Both the position numbers and the translations under genes were made by a program. The notes below the pieces were generated by a model that had not been told where the DNA came from, did not search any database, and worked only from the letters and a program-made list of their open reading frames with translations. From an uncultured Acidobacteriota bacterium (GTDB taxonomy: Bacteria; Acidobacteriota; Blastocatellia; Pyrinomonadales; Pyrinomonadaceae), in NCBI GenBank assembly GCA_902826385.1, contig CADEEU010000011.1:1-23468 (forward strand): DNA of 23,468 nucleotides, in the 5' to 3' direction. Below are positions 15,969 to 23,312 of the stretch, one piece after another. Positions within the stretch are counted from its first letter, which is position 1, and the number at the start of each line of letters is the position of its first letter.

Positions 15969-17378
15969 ATGCACTATCACCTCATCGGAATATGCGGCAC
16001 AGCCATGGCATCGCTGGCCGGAATGCTGCAGTCACGCGGACATCGCGTCACTGGTTCGGACCAGAATGTTTATCCGCCAATGTCCACGCAGCTTGAAGAT
16101 CTAGGGATCAAAATCCTAAATGGCTACAAGGCGGAGAATGCCGACATCGGTGCGGACGTAACGGTGGTCGGTAACGCGATCAGCCGCGGCAATCCGGAGT
16201 TGGAAGAAGTGCTTAATCGAAAGCTGCTGTACCGTTCGCAGGCGGAGATCGTAAGAGAAGAATTTATCCGCGGGCGTCGGTCGCTGGTTATTGCGGGAAC
16301 GCATGGAAAGACGACGACCACGAGCATTGCGGCGTGGATGACCGATGTCGGCGGGCTTGATCCGAGTTTTCTTGTCGGCGGCATCGTGCAGAATTTCGAC
16401 GCGAGTTTTCGCGTTACCGACAGCGACTATTTTGTGATCGAGGGCGACGAATACGATACCGCCTACTTCGACAAAAAGCCGAAGTTCATGCATTACCTGC
16501 CCGAGATCGCGATCGTCAACAACATCGAGTTCGATCACGCTGACATCTATCGTGATCTGCATGAGATCAAGTTTCAATTCTCGCGTTTGATGAATCTCGT
16601 TCCGGGCAACGGCCGGCTTATCTGCGGGATAGATTCGCCGGTTGTCCGCGAAGTACTTGCGGAGATGGAAGGGAAGTTGTTCACGACTCTGGAAACTTTC
16701 GGCCTTTCAGACGATGCAAAGTGGCAGGCCAGATACATTGATTTCAGCGGTGACGTGACGCGTTTCACCGTTTTTCATGACGGCAAATCTTTCGGCGAAT
16801 TTGAAACGTATCTGATCGGCGAGTTCAATGTGCGTAATTGCCTGGCCGTCATCATTGCCGCCGACGCGTGGGGAATCTCGAAAGAAAAGATCCAGGAAGC
16901 GTTTCGCACTTTCAAATCGGTTAAGCGCCGCGTCGAGGTTCGCGGGGTCGAAAATGGAGTGACCGTGATCGACGATTTTGCTCACCATCCGACAGCCGTT
17001 GAGGAAACCCTGAAAGCCCTGCGCATGAAATACGACGGACGGCGGTTGATCGCGGTTTTCGAACCTCGCTCTTGGTCGTCTCGCCTTGCCATCTTTCAAG
17101 AACCGTACGGCAAAGCGTTCTCGTACGCCGACTACGTCATCATCGCCGGCGTTTACAACACATCGAAAGCAAGCGAGCTTGGCAAGGTCCTCGACACTAA
17201 CGAATTGGTGAAAGACATCGAGTTGAAAGGCAAGCCCGCTTTTTCATTTCCGGACGCCGATTCCATCGTCGAACATTTGACGCCTGAAATGAAAGACGGC
17301 GATGTGGTTGCGATCATGTCGAACGGCGGGTTTGGCGGAATTCACGATAAGGTCCTCGGTGTCCTGAAGTCTCGTTAA
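15969..17378 (+). CDS. mpl: UDP-N-acetylmuramate:L-Ala-gamma-D-Glu-meso-DAP ligase
   Basis: A 469-aa Mur-ligase-family enzyme that joins recycled murein tripeptide to UDP-MurNAc in the cytoplasm, by-passing MurC-MurF. Domain 1 starts with HLIGICGTAMASLAGML (4-20), the MurC/Mpl nucleotide-sugar fold. The ATP loop is AGTHGKTTTT (109-118), then VIEGDEYDTAYFDKKPKF, NNIEFDHADIY, and the C-terminal domain opens with DDFAHHPTAVEETL. The EGDEYDTAYFD segment, AVFEPRS and a VYNTSKASE region fit Mpl rather than MurC. The last residues (MSNGGFGGIHDKVL) are also typical of Mpl. No strong ribosome binding site is seen. A strong terminator hairpin follows at 17410. Confidence 0.92.
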   Translation: MHYHLIGICGTAMASLAGMLQSRGHRVTGSDQNVYPPMSTQLEDLGIKILNGYKAENADIGADVTVVGNAISRGNPELEEVLNRKLLYRSQAEIVREEFIRGRRSLVIAGTHGKTTTTSIAAWMTDVGGLDPSFLVGGIVQNFDASFRVTDSDYFVIEGDEYDTAYFDKKPKFMHYLPEIAIVNNIEFDHADIYRDLHEIKFQFSRLMNLVPGNGRLICGIDSPVVREVLAEMEGKLFTTLETFGLSDDAKWQARYIDFSGDVTRFTVFHDGKSFGEFETYLIGEFNVRNCLAVIIAADAWGISKEKIQEAFRTFKSVKRRVEVRGVENGVTVIDDFAHHPTAVEETLKALRMKYDGRRLIAVFEPRSWSSRLAIFQEPYGKAFSYADYVIIAGVYNTSKASELGKVLDTNELVKDIELKGKPAFSFPDADSIVEHLTPEMKDGDVVAIMSNGGFGGIHDKVLGVLKSR

Positions 17379-17409
17379 AAATTCTGAGTCTATTCGGTTC
17401 GTCGCAAAC

Positions 17410-17451
17410 AAAAAAGTTCCGGCCAAACATTAGCTTGGCCGGAACTTTTTT
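17410..17451. terminator. Strong bidirectional intrinsic terminator between mpl and the H1-like gene
   Basis: A perfect 17-bp stem: A6 plus GTTCCGGCCAA (17410-17426), an 8-nt loop, and TTGGCCGGAAC plus T6 (17435-17451). The GC-rich core is flanked by an A-run on one side and a T-run on the other, so it can stop both mpl (plus) and the H1-like gene (minus), which converge here. Confidence 0.93.
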
Positions 17452-17465
17452 CAATTAAGCGAAAA

Positions 17466-17750
17466 CTACTTCTTAGCAGCCGGCTTTTTGGCAGCCGGTT
17501 TCTTTGCAGCAGCTTTCTTCGGAGCGGCTTTCTTAGCAGCCGGTTTCTTAGCAGCAGCTTTTTTGGCGGCCGGTTTAGCGGTCGTCTTCTTAGCAGCAGC
17601 TTTCTTTGCTACGGGTTTCTTAGCAGCGGCTTTCTTGGCGGCCGGTTTAGCGGTCGTCTTTTTTGCTGCTGCTTTCTTTGCAGGTGCTTTCTTTGCTGCA
17701 GGTTTCTTAGCTGCAGGTTTCTTAGCAGCTGGTTTTTTGGTTGTTGCCAT
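17466..17750 (-). CDS. Histone H1-like Lys/Ala/Pro-rich DNA-binding protein
   Basis: A 94-aa protein made almost wholly of Lys, Ala, Pro and a few Thr/Val: after MATTKK it is a chain of PAAKK, AAAKK and TTAKP units. This is the composition of eukaryotic H1 tails and of bacterial H1-like proteins (Chlamydia HctB, Pseudomonas AlgP tail). Such proteins bind DNA through charge, condense the nucleoid and may bind RNA. No globular domain is present. Residues 27-50 and 51-74 are near-identical 24-aa copies. The ATG at 17750 follows GGAGG (17764-17768) with a 13-nt spacer, longer than usual. The gene is monocistronic, bounded by the terminator at 17410. Role as a nucleoid protein is inferred from composition. 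Confidence 0.85.
   Translation of the reverse strand: MATTKKPAAKKPAAKKPAAKKAPAKKAAAKKTTAKPAAKKAAAKKPVAKKAAAKKTTAKPAAKKAAAKKPAAKKAAPKKAAAKKPAAKKPAAKK
17529..17672 (-). repeat. Two 72-bp tandem copies inside the H1-like gene
   Basis: Copy one is 17601-17672 and copy two 17529-17600, each encoding AAAKKTTAKPAAKKAAAKKP followed by VAKK or AAKK. About 24 nt around the TTAKPAA codons are identical, and the rest differs mostly at synonymous positions. Length variation between strains through recombination or slippage is likely. Confidence 0.85.
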
Positions 17751-17778
17751 AGTTTATTATTATCCTCCGGTCTTTCTG

Positions 17779-17796
17779 TTTATAGTCCAATGGACT
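17779..17796 (-). promoter_or_regulatory. Possible -10 element and overlapping operator-like palindrome of the H1-like gene
   Basis: On the minus strand TATAAA (17784-17779) lies about 30 nt before the ATG, just upstream of the GGAGG site. It abuts a perfect palindrome AGTCCA-A-TGGACT (17784-17796). A protein bound there would block transcription. There is no convincing -35 box, so the promoter may need an activator or another sigma factor. Confidence 0.35.
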
Positions 17797-18146
17797 TTTT
17801 TTGTGTGTGTTTGTTTTCGAAGTATTGACCAAAAAGCCAACACGAAAACATCGTGATCGAACCAACTTAACTCTCCCTTATCTTTACGGAGTGTAGGGTT
17901 CGAAACCTTTTTTCAAAATTTTCAATCGGGTGTTCAGAAGACGTGTGCAGTTTGTTGCTTCTTTGTGTTTGCGTGATCGATCAGGTACTTGATTATTGAA
18001 GCTTGGCGAAAGATCTGAGTTGTGCGATTCCTAATTCTCCTTTTTAAGACCGTTGTCACTTTTCTCAACGGCGATTAGCAACACTCTAACAGTCTCTGAT
18101 TTTCATTTGTGCGGAAGCCCCGAGTGACATCGTATCAAAAAAGTTT

Positions 18147-18174
18147 TTGACTGCGAGTCGGAAAATGTTATCAC
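18147..18174 (+). promoter_or_regulatory. Candidate promoter inside the AT-rich gap
   Basis: TTGACT (18147-18152), a 16-nt spacer, and an extended -10 TGTTATCAC (TATCAC at 18169-18174). It points toward the RRM gene more than 1.1 kb away and would first transcribe the A-tract array, so a small RNA or a very long leader would result if it is active. Confidence 0.3.
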
Positions 18175-18221
18175 GCTAGCGCGCATTAACAAATTCAAAA
18201 ATAATTTTATTACATATCTGC

Positions 18222-18264
18222 AAATAAAAAAATAAAAAAATGAAAAAATGAAAAAATATTTTTT
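18222..18264. repeat. A-tract array with about 8-bp period
   Basis: Runs of six or seven A separated by T or TG (AAAAAAATAAAAAAATG and onward) end in the palindrome AAAAAATATTTTTT (18251-18264). Such clustered A-tracts stiffen or bend DNA and attract nucleoid proteins. The period is shorter than one helical turn, so net curvature may be modest. Confidence 0.7.
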
Positions 18265-18640
18265 GGTGCGTGAAGAGAAAAAGATGCGCGTATTTTAACG
18301 AAGGACAAAAAAGTAAATTGAAATTTCTTACAGCAATCTCTTAAGAAGCAGACGAGAAAACATCGACGAGCTGTTTTTCTTTTCAAGAACTGTTCACATC
18401 ATTCTGTCGGCATTTCATTTTTGATAATTTACAAAATCAAGAAATCGCCAATAAATACAGGCGTTCCACGTGTTTCTCAAAATCAATGCAATCTAGTTCA
18501 CTAGGGAAAACAGAATTGTCGAAATAGGTGTGCGATCGTTTTTAGTCTTCACGAAAGCAGATCGAGAAAGTTTTTCAGCCAATCTAATTTTCGCGGTTTA
18601 CTCGCATCTTCCTAAAATCGAAATGCAAAAATCGACGATG

Positions 18641-18663
18641 AAAAAAAGTGAAATTTTTTTCAC
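18641..18663 (-). terminator. Weak AT-rich terminator-like hairpin
   Basis: Read on the minus strand: GTGAAA, loop AAAA, TTTCAC, then seven T. The 6-bp stem has only two GC pairs, so it would be weak. It lies about 70 nt past the small minus-strand reading frame ending at 18735. Confidence 0.3.
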
Positions 18664-18734
18664 AGTAAATCTTTTTTTGTCATTCGATGCGCTGTAAACG
18701 GAAAATTCCGTGATATCGGAGACCGCTCAAGAAA

Positions 18735-18932
18735 TCACTTCACGACCTCAAAATTAAAATAGAATGTGTAACCGGTGGTCACATCAGTGCAGGAACGGTA
18801 GGAACATCTCAGGCTAGATGCTCCCCACTCGCGGAATCCCGGAAGAGAAAAACGGTTAGGGGTCAGGATAGGAATTCGAAGCTTTAATCTCTTTCGCCAC
18901 GTACGCTCGTGCAGCGGATATTCTTCCGTCAT
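18735..18932 (-). CDS. Doubtful 65-codon small reading frame
   Basis: The only sizeable frame in the gap. It would encode MTEEYPLHERTWRKRLKLR at the start and SYRSCTDVTTGYTFYFNFEV near the end. The GC content is closer to genes than to its surroundings, and a weak terminator-like hairpin follows at 18663-18641. There is no ribosome binding site at the usual distance, no recognisable domain and no signal peptide. It may be a gene remnant, part of an RNA, or chance. Confidence 0.15.
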   Translation of the reverse strand: MTEEYPLHERTWRKRLKLRIPILTPNRFSLPGFREWGASSLRCSYRSCTDVTTGYTFYFNFEVVK

Positions 18933-19060
18933 TCCCGTTCTTCTCTTCTTTTCCTCTCATCGCTCCGTGTCAACGGAAAGAGTTTTGTGACCGCAGAACA
19001 AGAAGAATAAAAGGGGGGAAAATAGCTAGTGAGCAGCGTTCGCGACGGTACTCATCGGTG

Positions 19061-19089
19061 TTGCGATAATCGACAAAACATTGCATAAT
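19061..19089 (+). promoter_or_regulatory. Candidate sigma70 promoter for the RRM gene
   Basis: TTGCGA (19061-19066), an ideal 17-nt spacer, and CATAAT (19084-19089), matching the consensus at four and five of six positions. Transcription from about 19096 would give a leader of about 200 nt before the ATG at 19295, as is common for bacterial RNA-chaperone genes. Confidence 0.45.
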
Positions 19090-19294
19090 TCCGAGTGTTT
19101 TTGCTCTCAAAGAGTGTGTCTTGATAGACGCTCCCGTCCACGATTTTAGCGACGCTTCCGGTTCGGTTTAGAGAGTTTGTCCGTGGTTAATGAAGCAGCT
19201 GAAATTTCGGAACAGGGAACGTCGCTCACGGTGACTGCTCTTCCAGCTTTCTCGCCGGCCTGTTTGCTTCGTCAGGAAAATAATTTGAAAAAAG

Positions 19295-19615
19295 ATGAGT
19301 AATAAATTGTATGTCGGCAACTTGTCGTTTCGCGTGACAAGTGAAGATCTTCAAGAGTATTTCGGCGCGGCTGGTGTGGTCGAATCCGCCAATGTCGTAT
19401 TCGATCGTGAAACCGGACGCTCTCGCGGCTTTGGATTTGTTGAAATGGCTACCGAAGAAGATGCGAACAGCGCCATTGCGCAGTTCAACGGACAGGAATA
19501 CGAGGGAAGGAATATGGTTGTGAACGAGGCCCGGCCCCGCGAGGACCGCGGAGGACGCGGCAGCGGCGGTCGCGGAAATTACAACAGTGGCGGCTACGGC
19601 GGCGGCGGTTGGTAA
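19295..19615 (+). CDS. Glycine-rich RRM RNA-binding protein
   Basis: A 106-aa protein with a single RNA recognition motif and a Gly/Arg tail. RNP2 is LYVGNL (5-10) and RNP1 is RGFGFVEM (44-51), whose aromatic residues stack on RNA bases. The fold runs from residue 4 to about 81 (NMVVNEARPR). The tail (RGGRGSGGRGNYNSGGYGGGGW) is RGG-like and low in complexity. Such proteins occur in cyanobacteria and many other bacteria, often cold- or stress-induced RNA chaperones. The cytoplasmic role in RNA folding or stability is inferred. The nearest AGGA (19274) is 17 nt away, so translation may depend on leader structure. It is divergent from the H1-like gene and convergent with dacB. Confidence 0.93.
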   Translation: MSNKLYVGNLSFRVTSEDLQEYFGAAGVVESANVVFDRETGRSRGFGFVEMATEEDANSAIAQFNGQEYEGRNMVVNEARPREDRGGRGSGGRGNYNSGGYGGGGW

Positions 19616-19627
19616 AATAAAATCGTC

Positions 19628-19686
19628 AAAAAGTGAAAAGGTGTTAAAGACGCACTTTGCATAACTTTTCCACCTTTTCCCTTTTT
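19628..19686. terminator. Long imperfect stem between convergent RRM and dacB genes
   Basis: AAAAAGTGAAAAGGTG (19628-19643) pairs with CACCTTTTCCCTTTTT (19671-19686) over 16 positions with one mismatch, leaving a 27-nt loop. An A-run on the left and a T-run on the right would let it work in both directions. The low GC content and large loop lower the confidence. Confidence 0.55.
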
Positions 19687-19698
19687 CACGTTGGCACC

Positions 19699-21324
19699 TT
19701 ACTCGATCTTCCCGTTAAATTTCGCGAGCATCAGAACAATATCGTCTATTAATCCAGTCCGAGTTCTCGTCACCGGAACTCCATTGACGACAAACGAAAC
19801 AACCAACTGCTCGCCGCCCGCCGTCGTCATATAACCTGAAAGTGCCGACACCTGATCTATCGTTCCAGTTTTGCCGCGAATATTTCCCTGGGCCAGTGTC
19901 CCTCTAAATCGATTTGCAAGCGTTCCGTCGACGCCGCCTATTGTTAATGAATCTCGCCACGCTTGCGCGAACTTGCTTTGCTTCGACATATAAACGTAAA
20001 GCTGCACGACGGCCGACGGGGTGATCAGGTTATGCCGCGAAAGGCCGCTGCCGTCATATTGAATCACTCCGTCCTCGGCAACGCCGATCCGCGTCAGAAA
20101 ATTTTTCACTTCCGTTTTTCCCAACGATGCGCTGTCGGGCATCGCCGCTCCCGGTGCAAGCAGAATAAGCTTGCGCGACTCTTCACCCATCGTCCAAAGC
20201 AAAGTTTCGGTGTACATGTTCTGGCTCGGCTTCATCGTTTTCGCGGCGATAAGCGAAAGCGGCGGCGATTCCAGCTTTGCGATCTCGACAGGATCCGTCG
20301 ATATCGTCGTGGCAGGTTTTACTCGATACTGTCCGGTAACGACAACGCCTCGCTGCTCCAGTCTTTGCTTTAATAATGCGGCGAACAGTTCCGCCGGCCT
20401 CGACACGGCGACCGGGCCGCTGAATCCGGCGTTTCCGCTCGGCAGCGTGCCGGTAATTTCCAACACGTTTTGTCCGAGCAGTTTTTCGATCTTCAACGTT
20501 CGCACCGATCCGGCGGCCGTCGTCGTGCAGGTGTTCCTAATTCGATAAACGGCATTGAAAGGAGCGATATTAACCGAACAGCCATAGCCGACCGGGCCCG
20601 GCTTTATCGTTAGATCGACGGCGTTGTCGTTTAGCGAAAGCGCCGACACCTCGGCGCCGTAATACCATTGCAGATCGTCCCACTCCCAACTCTCGGGGAT
20701 CGGGCTACCTTTAAAGTAAGAATCGTCGGTGACGATCGAGCCTTCGATCCGCTTCACGCCCGCCGCCGCTATTTTGTCGACCAACCGATCAAGGCCCCTG
20801 AAGTAAACACCGTTTGAATCGCCTCCGGTCGCCGGCGTAACCGGGCCTTCTACCAAATTAAAAGCCGTTGAGATCGAAACATCGCCGCGTCCGTAAATAC
20901 GAATATCTCCTTTGACCGTTCCGGCCGCATCGGGCATCGCGGCCGAGTATACGCTCGTCACAAACCGATAATCCGGTGTCAGTTTTTCCAGCGCCGCAGC
21001 AACCGTGAAATTTTTCATGTTCGAAGCCGGCATGAAATATTTCTCACTGTTCTGCTCGAACACCACCTTGCCGCTGTTCAACGTGACAATTTTGATGCCG
21101 ATCTGCCCGCGATTAAGTTCCGGCCTGAACAAACGCCCGCGTATTTCCGTCTGCAAACTTTCCAGGGTTCTGGCAGAAGCCGGCATGGGCGTTTTTTCAA
21201 CGACCACGATTTTAGCCGGAGTAGAAGTCGGCGTCGGTGTTTGAGCAAAGGCACCCGCAATTAACGCGGAAAAAACGAATAACAATGCGGCCGAATAACG
21301 CGGCTTATTTAGAGATATTGACAA
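19699..21324 (-). CDS. dacB: D-alanyl-D-alanine carboxypeptidase/endopeptidase (PBP4, peptidase S13)
   Basis: A 541-aa periplasmic penicillin-binding protein that trims pentapeptides and cuts DAP-D-Ala cross-links. A signal peptide (AALLFVFSALIAGAFAQ) leads to a Thr/Pro linker. The three active-site motifs are SNMK (Ser101, Lys104), SQN (367-369) and KTG (485-487), with the S13 insert domain between the first two. The family strings YFMPASNMKNFT, YGRGDVSI, LSLNDNAVDL, SGLSRHNLITP and RGKTGTIDQVSALSGY are present. I chose TTG 21324 because AGGAGG (21338-21333) lies 8 nt before it; the GTG at 21330 is only 2 nt from that site. Next gene upstream is the amine-oxidase-like one, separated by a terminator, so dacB probably has its own promoter. 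Confidence 0.92.
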   Translation of the reverse strand: MSISLNKPRYSAALLFVFSALIAGAFAQTPTPTSTPAKIVVVEKTPMPASARTLESLQTEIRGRLFRPELNRGQIGIKIVTLNSGKVVFEQNSEKYFMPASNMKNFTVAAALEKLTPDYRFVTSVYSAAMPDAAGTVKGDIRIYGRGDVSISTAFNLVEGPVTPATGGDSNGVYFRGLDRLVDKIAAAGVKRIEGSIVTDDSYFKGSPIPESWEWDDLQWYYGAEVSALSLNDNAVDLTIKPGPVGYGCSVNIAPFNAVYRIRNTCTTTAAGSVRTLKIEKLLGQNVLEITGTLPSGNAGFSGPVAVSRPAELFAALLKQRLEQRGVVVTGQYRVKPATTISTDPVEIAKLESPPLSLIAAKTMKPSQNMYTETLLWTMGEESRKLILLAPGAAMPDSASLGKTEVKNFLTRIGVAEDGVIQYDGSGLSRHNLITPSAVVQLYVYMSKQSKFAQAWRDSLTIGGVDGTLANRFRGTLAQGNIRGKTGTIDQVSALSGYMTTAGGEQLVVSFVVNGVPVTRTRTGLIDDIVLMLAKFNGKIE

Positions 21325-21379
21325 AAGCACAGCCTCCTAAAAGTTTGCTGTCGTCAGGACAGCTTTGAAAATTAGATGC

Positions 21380-21413
21380 AAAAAAGCAGTAACAACATAA
21401 TGTCGTTACTGCT
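21380..21413 (-). terminator. Intrinsic terminator of the amine-oxidase-like gene
   Basis: On the minus strand AGCAGTAAC (21413-21405) pairs with GTTACTGCT (21393-21385), with a few more inner pairs around the loop, and is followed by a T-run (21384-21380). It lies 26 nt beyond the stop at 21439 and ahead of dacB. Confidence 0.88.
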
Positions 21414-21438
21414 CATTAATTACAAATTCAAACCTGCC

Positions 21439-23184
21439 TTACCAGCGGACCGGCCTTAGAGTCGGCCCGACTACGTGCGAACCTGCTATCACCTGCGGAG
21501 CGTCCGGACGGCTTGCATCATCGACGCGAACCTGGTGTGCGGCGTACCAAACGACCAGGTCCTGATCGACCGTCGCTTCGCCGTTAATCCACGGAGCCAG
21601 ATAAGCTCCTGGATATTCCGGCCCGTCTGAATCGTCAAGTTCGGTCGGGGTCGAAGGTGTACCTTTAAAGCGCATCACCCAAAAATCTCCCGCGCCGAAG
21701 GTGTCCGTCAAATTGCCGCTGGCGTTGGTCACCAACCCGTCATTCAATCCCGGCACTAGCTGATAAGCTTCTTCACCCGTCGCGTTCTGTATCATCAGCG
21801 ACCTGCTGGTCTGCGGTTTCTTGAAAAAGTCGCTTTCGGTTTCCACCAGCTTTTGATACCGGCGTCCGCGTTCCATCAGATAAATTTTGTTAGATGCGTT
21901 GACCACGTCGAAATCGAAGCGCCAGTAAACGTGATGAGTTCGCTGGATGCAGACGCACGAATCCGAGATCGACCCGAAACCATAACGCGGACGAATTGTG
22001 CCATCGGTGCCGAACCGCCATTCCATAATATAGCGGTACCAGCCGGCGTTCATTTCGGTCACCAGCACGACTTCAGTGCCATTGCCGACGTCCTGCGTAT
22101 AGATCGCAACGCCCTGAAAATTACCTGTGTCGTTTCGCGATTCAACAACCGTGGTCGCCACTTGTCCGGCGGCCAGAATGCGAATTCCAGGTGCGATGTC
22201 CTGAGCTCCCGCGGCCGGTGCGTTAAAGAAACCTTCCGCAAATTGCCAGTCGCGATACGGGCCGCAGCTGTTTATGTATTTAACATTCAGGATCGGAGCA
22301 TGGCCGCGTTTCAATACCAGCTTCCCTTTGTATTTAACGTCGCGGACCTCAAGTCCCGAGCGTTCGAATGCACGGCCGGAGGACGCCGACGGCCTGACCA
22401 CCAGCATTTCCCACAGCGGATTGCCGCCCGTGTCGTTCACGGTCAGCGTCGCCTGTCCCGCCACGCCGTCGCCCGTGCTGCCCTGGCCACCGCTGGCGAC
22501 GCCGCAGGCTTCCGGCGTCGCGGCCGAAGCCGGAGGCGCGTTGCCCTCGTATTTAACTATCTTGTTGTTCTTAAAACTGACACCGACGATCTCGTTCTCG
22601 CCCGTTCGCGGATTTTTGATGCCGATATTTACCAGCCGTTCTCCGTCGACTATCGTTGTCGGCGGCATCGGCTCGTAATATTCGAGGGTGCCCGTCTTCT
22701 TTCTAGCGATAACACCGGCATCCTGATCGACCACGCGGTAAGCGGCCTCAATTTCACCGACTCCCACGCCGACGCCCGCCGTACCGGTAACCCAGTACGA
22801 CGTTATCGGCTCGGTTCCCGCAAAATGACCTTCGGCGTAAAGGGACATGTCCGTCGTGTAGTTAAAATAAACAACGCGGAAGCGCGTCGGTGGTTTGGAG
22901 CTTTGAGATCTTGTCTCGTTTTCACCGTCGTAAAGATACTCAAACCCGACCTCGCGATAGTTTGTACCGTTCAACTCGCGGCGGACCGTTTCGCTGTTTG
23001 CCGCACGCTGGCGGGCGGCGTCCACGTCGGCCTGCGTCGGGCCCCAGGGCACTGCCCTGATACTCAGCTTTTTCGCGGCCCTTTTGGACCGAGCCGTTAC
23101 CTTTTCACCGTCGTTACCGGCTGCAAACGCCGCTGTCAGGCACAAACTCGTAAGTGCCAAAGCAAATAAAAACTTCCTGTACAT
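21439..23184 (-). CDS. Secreted copper-amine-oxidase-like protein (divergent)
   Basis: A 581-aa protein with a signal peptide (RKFLFALALTSLCLTAAFAA) and ATG 23184 preceded by AAGGAG at a 5-nt spacer. From residue 258 it follows the copper amine oxidase catalytic domain: W258, GLEVRDVKYKGKLVLKRGHA, then ILNVKY, VTEMNAGWYRYIMEWRF (375-391), the HHVYWRFDFDV segment (417-427) and DLVVWYAAHQVRVDD with H550, then a closing GSHVVGPTLRPVRW. Known enzymes oxidise primary amines with topaquinone made from Tyr in N-Y-[DE]-Y and three copper His. Here the first is W-Y383-R-Y and the H-x-H is a bare HH, so cofactor and copper are doubtful. The N-terminal part (about 75-215) is less clear. It may be a binding or non-classical enzyme. 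Confidence 0.6.
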   Translation of the reverse strand: MYRKFLFALALTSLCLTAAFAAGNDGEKVTARSKRAAKKLSIRAVPWGPTQADVDAARQRAANSETVRRELNGTNYREVGFEYLYDGENETRSQSSKPPTRFRVVYFNYTTDMSLYAEGHFAGTEPITSYWVTGTAGVGVGVGEIEAAYRVVDQDAGVIARKKTGTLEYYEPMPPTTIVDGERLVNIGIKNPRTGENEIVGVSFKNNKIVKYEGNAPPASAATPEACGVASGGQGSTGDGVAGQATLTVNDTGGNPLWEMLVVRPSASSGRAFERSGLEVRDVKYKGKLVLKRGHAPILNVKYINSCGPYRDWQFAEGFFNAPAAGAQDIAPGIRILAAGQVATTVVESRNDTGNFQGVAIYTQDVGNGTEVVLVTEMNAGWYRYIMEWRFGTDGTIRPRYGFGSISDSCVCIQRTHHVYWRFDFDVVNASNKIYLMERGRRYQKLVETESDFFKKPQTSRSLMIQNATGEEAYQLVPGLNDGLVTNASGNLTDTFGAGDFWVMRFKGTPSTPTELDDSDGPEYPGAYLAPWINGEATVDQDLVVWYAAHQVRVDDASRPDAPQVIAGSHVVGPTLRPVRW

Positions 23185-23312
23185 TGATACTCCTTGAAGA
23201 CGAAAAAGATCGAATAGGTGAAGAGAACAACAACTAATAGAAATAGCACCAATAATAGGTTTTGGTCAACATTTTTGGGCGCAAAGTGAGGAAGTCTTAA
23301 AAGTAGAAAGAG

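Larger units (their letters stand above)
17751..19294. other. 1.5-kb AT-rich intergenic region between the divergent H1-like and RRM genes
   Basis: No convincing protein gene is seen on either strand. Base composition is clearly richer in AT than the flanking genes, except for a more GC-balanced island at about 18770-18960. The region holds short hairpins and palindromes (CACGA/TCGTG at 17841-17855, TGATCGATCA at 17974, CCGTTG/CAACGG at 18050-18071, ACGGAA/TTCCGT at about 18699-18712), an A-tract array, and candidate promoters and one weak terminator listed separately. It does not carry the conserved cores of tmRNA or RNase P RNA, nor a tRNA. Long leaders or small RNAs are the likely content. 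Confidence 0.6.

Noticed and set aside
17466..17750. CRISPR-like or satellite repeats
   Set aside because: The repetition comes from a single open reading frame of Lys/Ala/Pro codons with a start codon and terminator; no spacers.
17895..17913. tRNA T-arm-like sequence AGGGTTCGAAACCT followed by T-run
   Set aside because: No acceptor stem, D-arm or anticodon arm fits around it and no CCA; as a terminator the stem is only about 4 bp.
17751..19294. tmRNA, RNase P RNA or 6S RNA in the large gap
   Set aside because: I looked for the tmRNA ends and tag frame, the RNase P conserved cores and a 6S-like long hairpin with central bubble and saw none; a covariance-model search would be decisive.
21853..23169. 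438-codon open frame on the plus strand opposite the amine-oxidase-like gene
   Set aside because: Arg/Val/His-rich translation without domains, no ribosome binding site, and fully antisense to a gene with a signal peptide and good ribosome binding site; it is a frame shadow.
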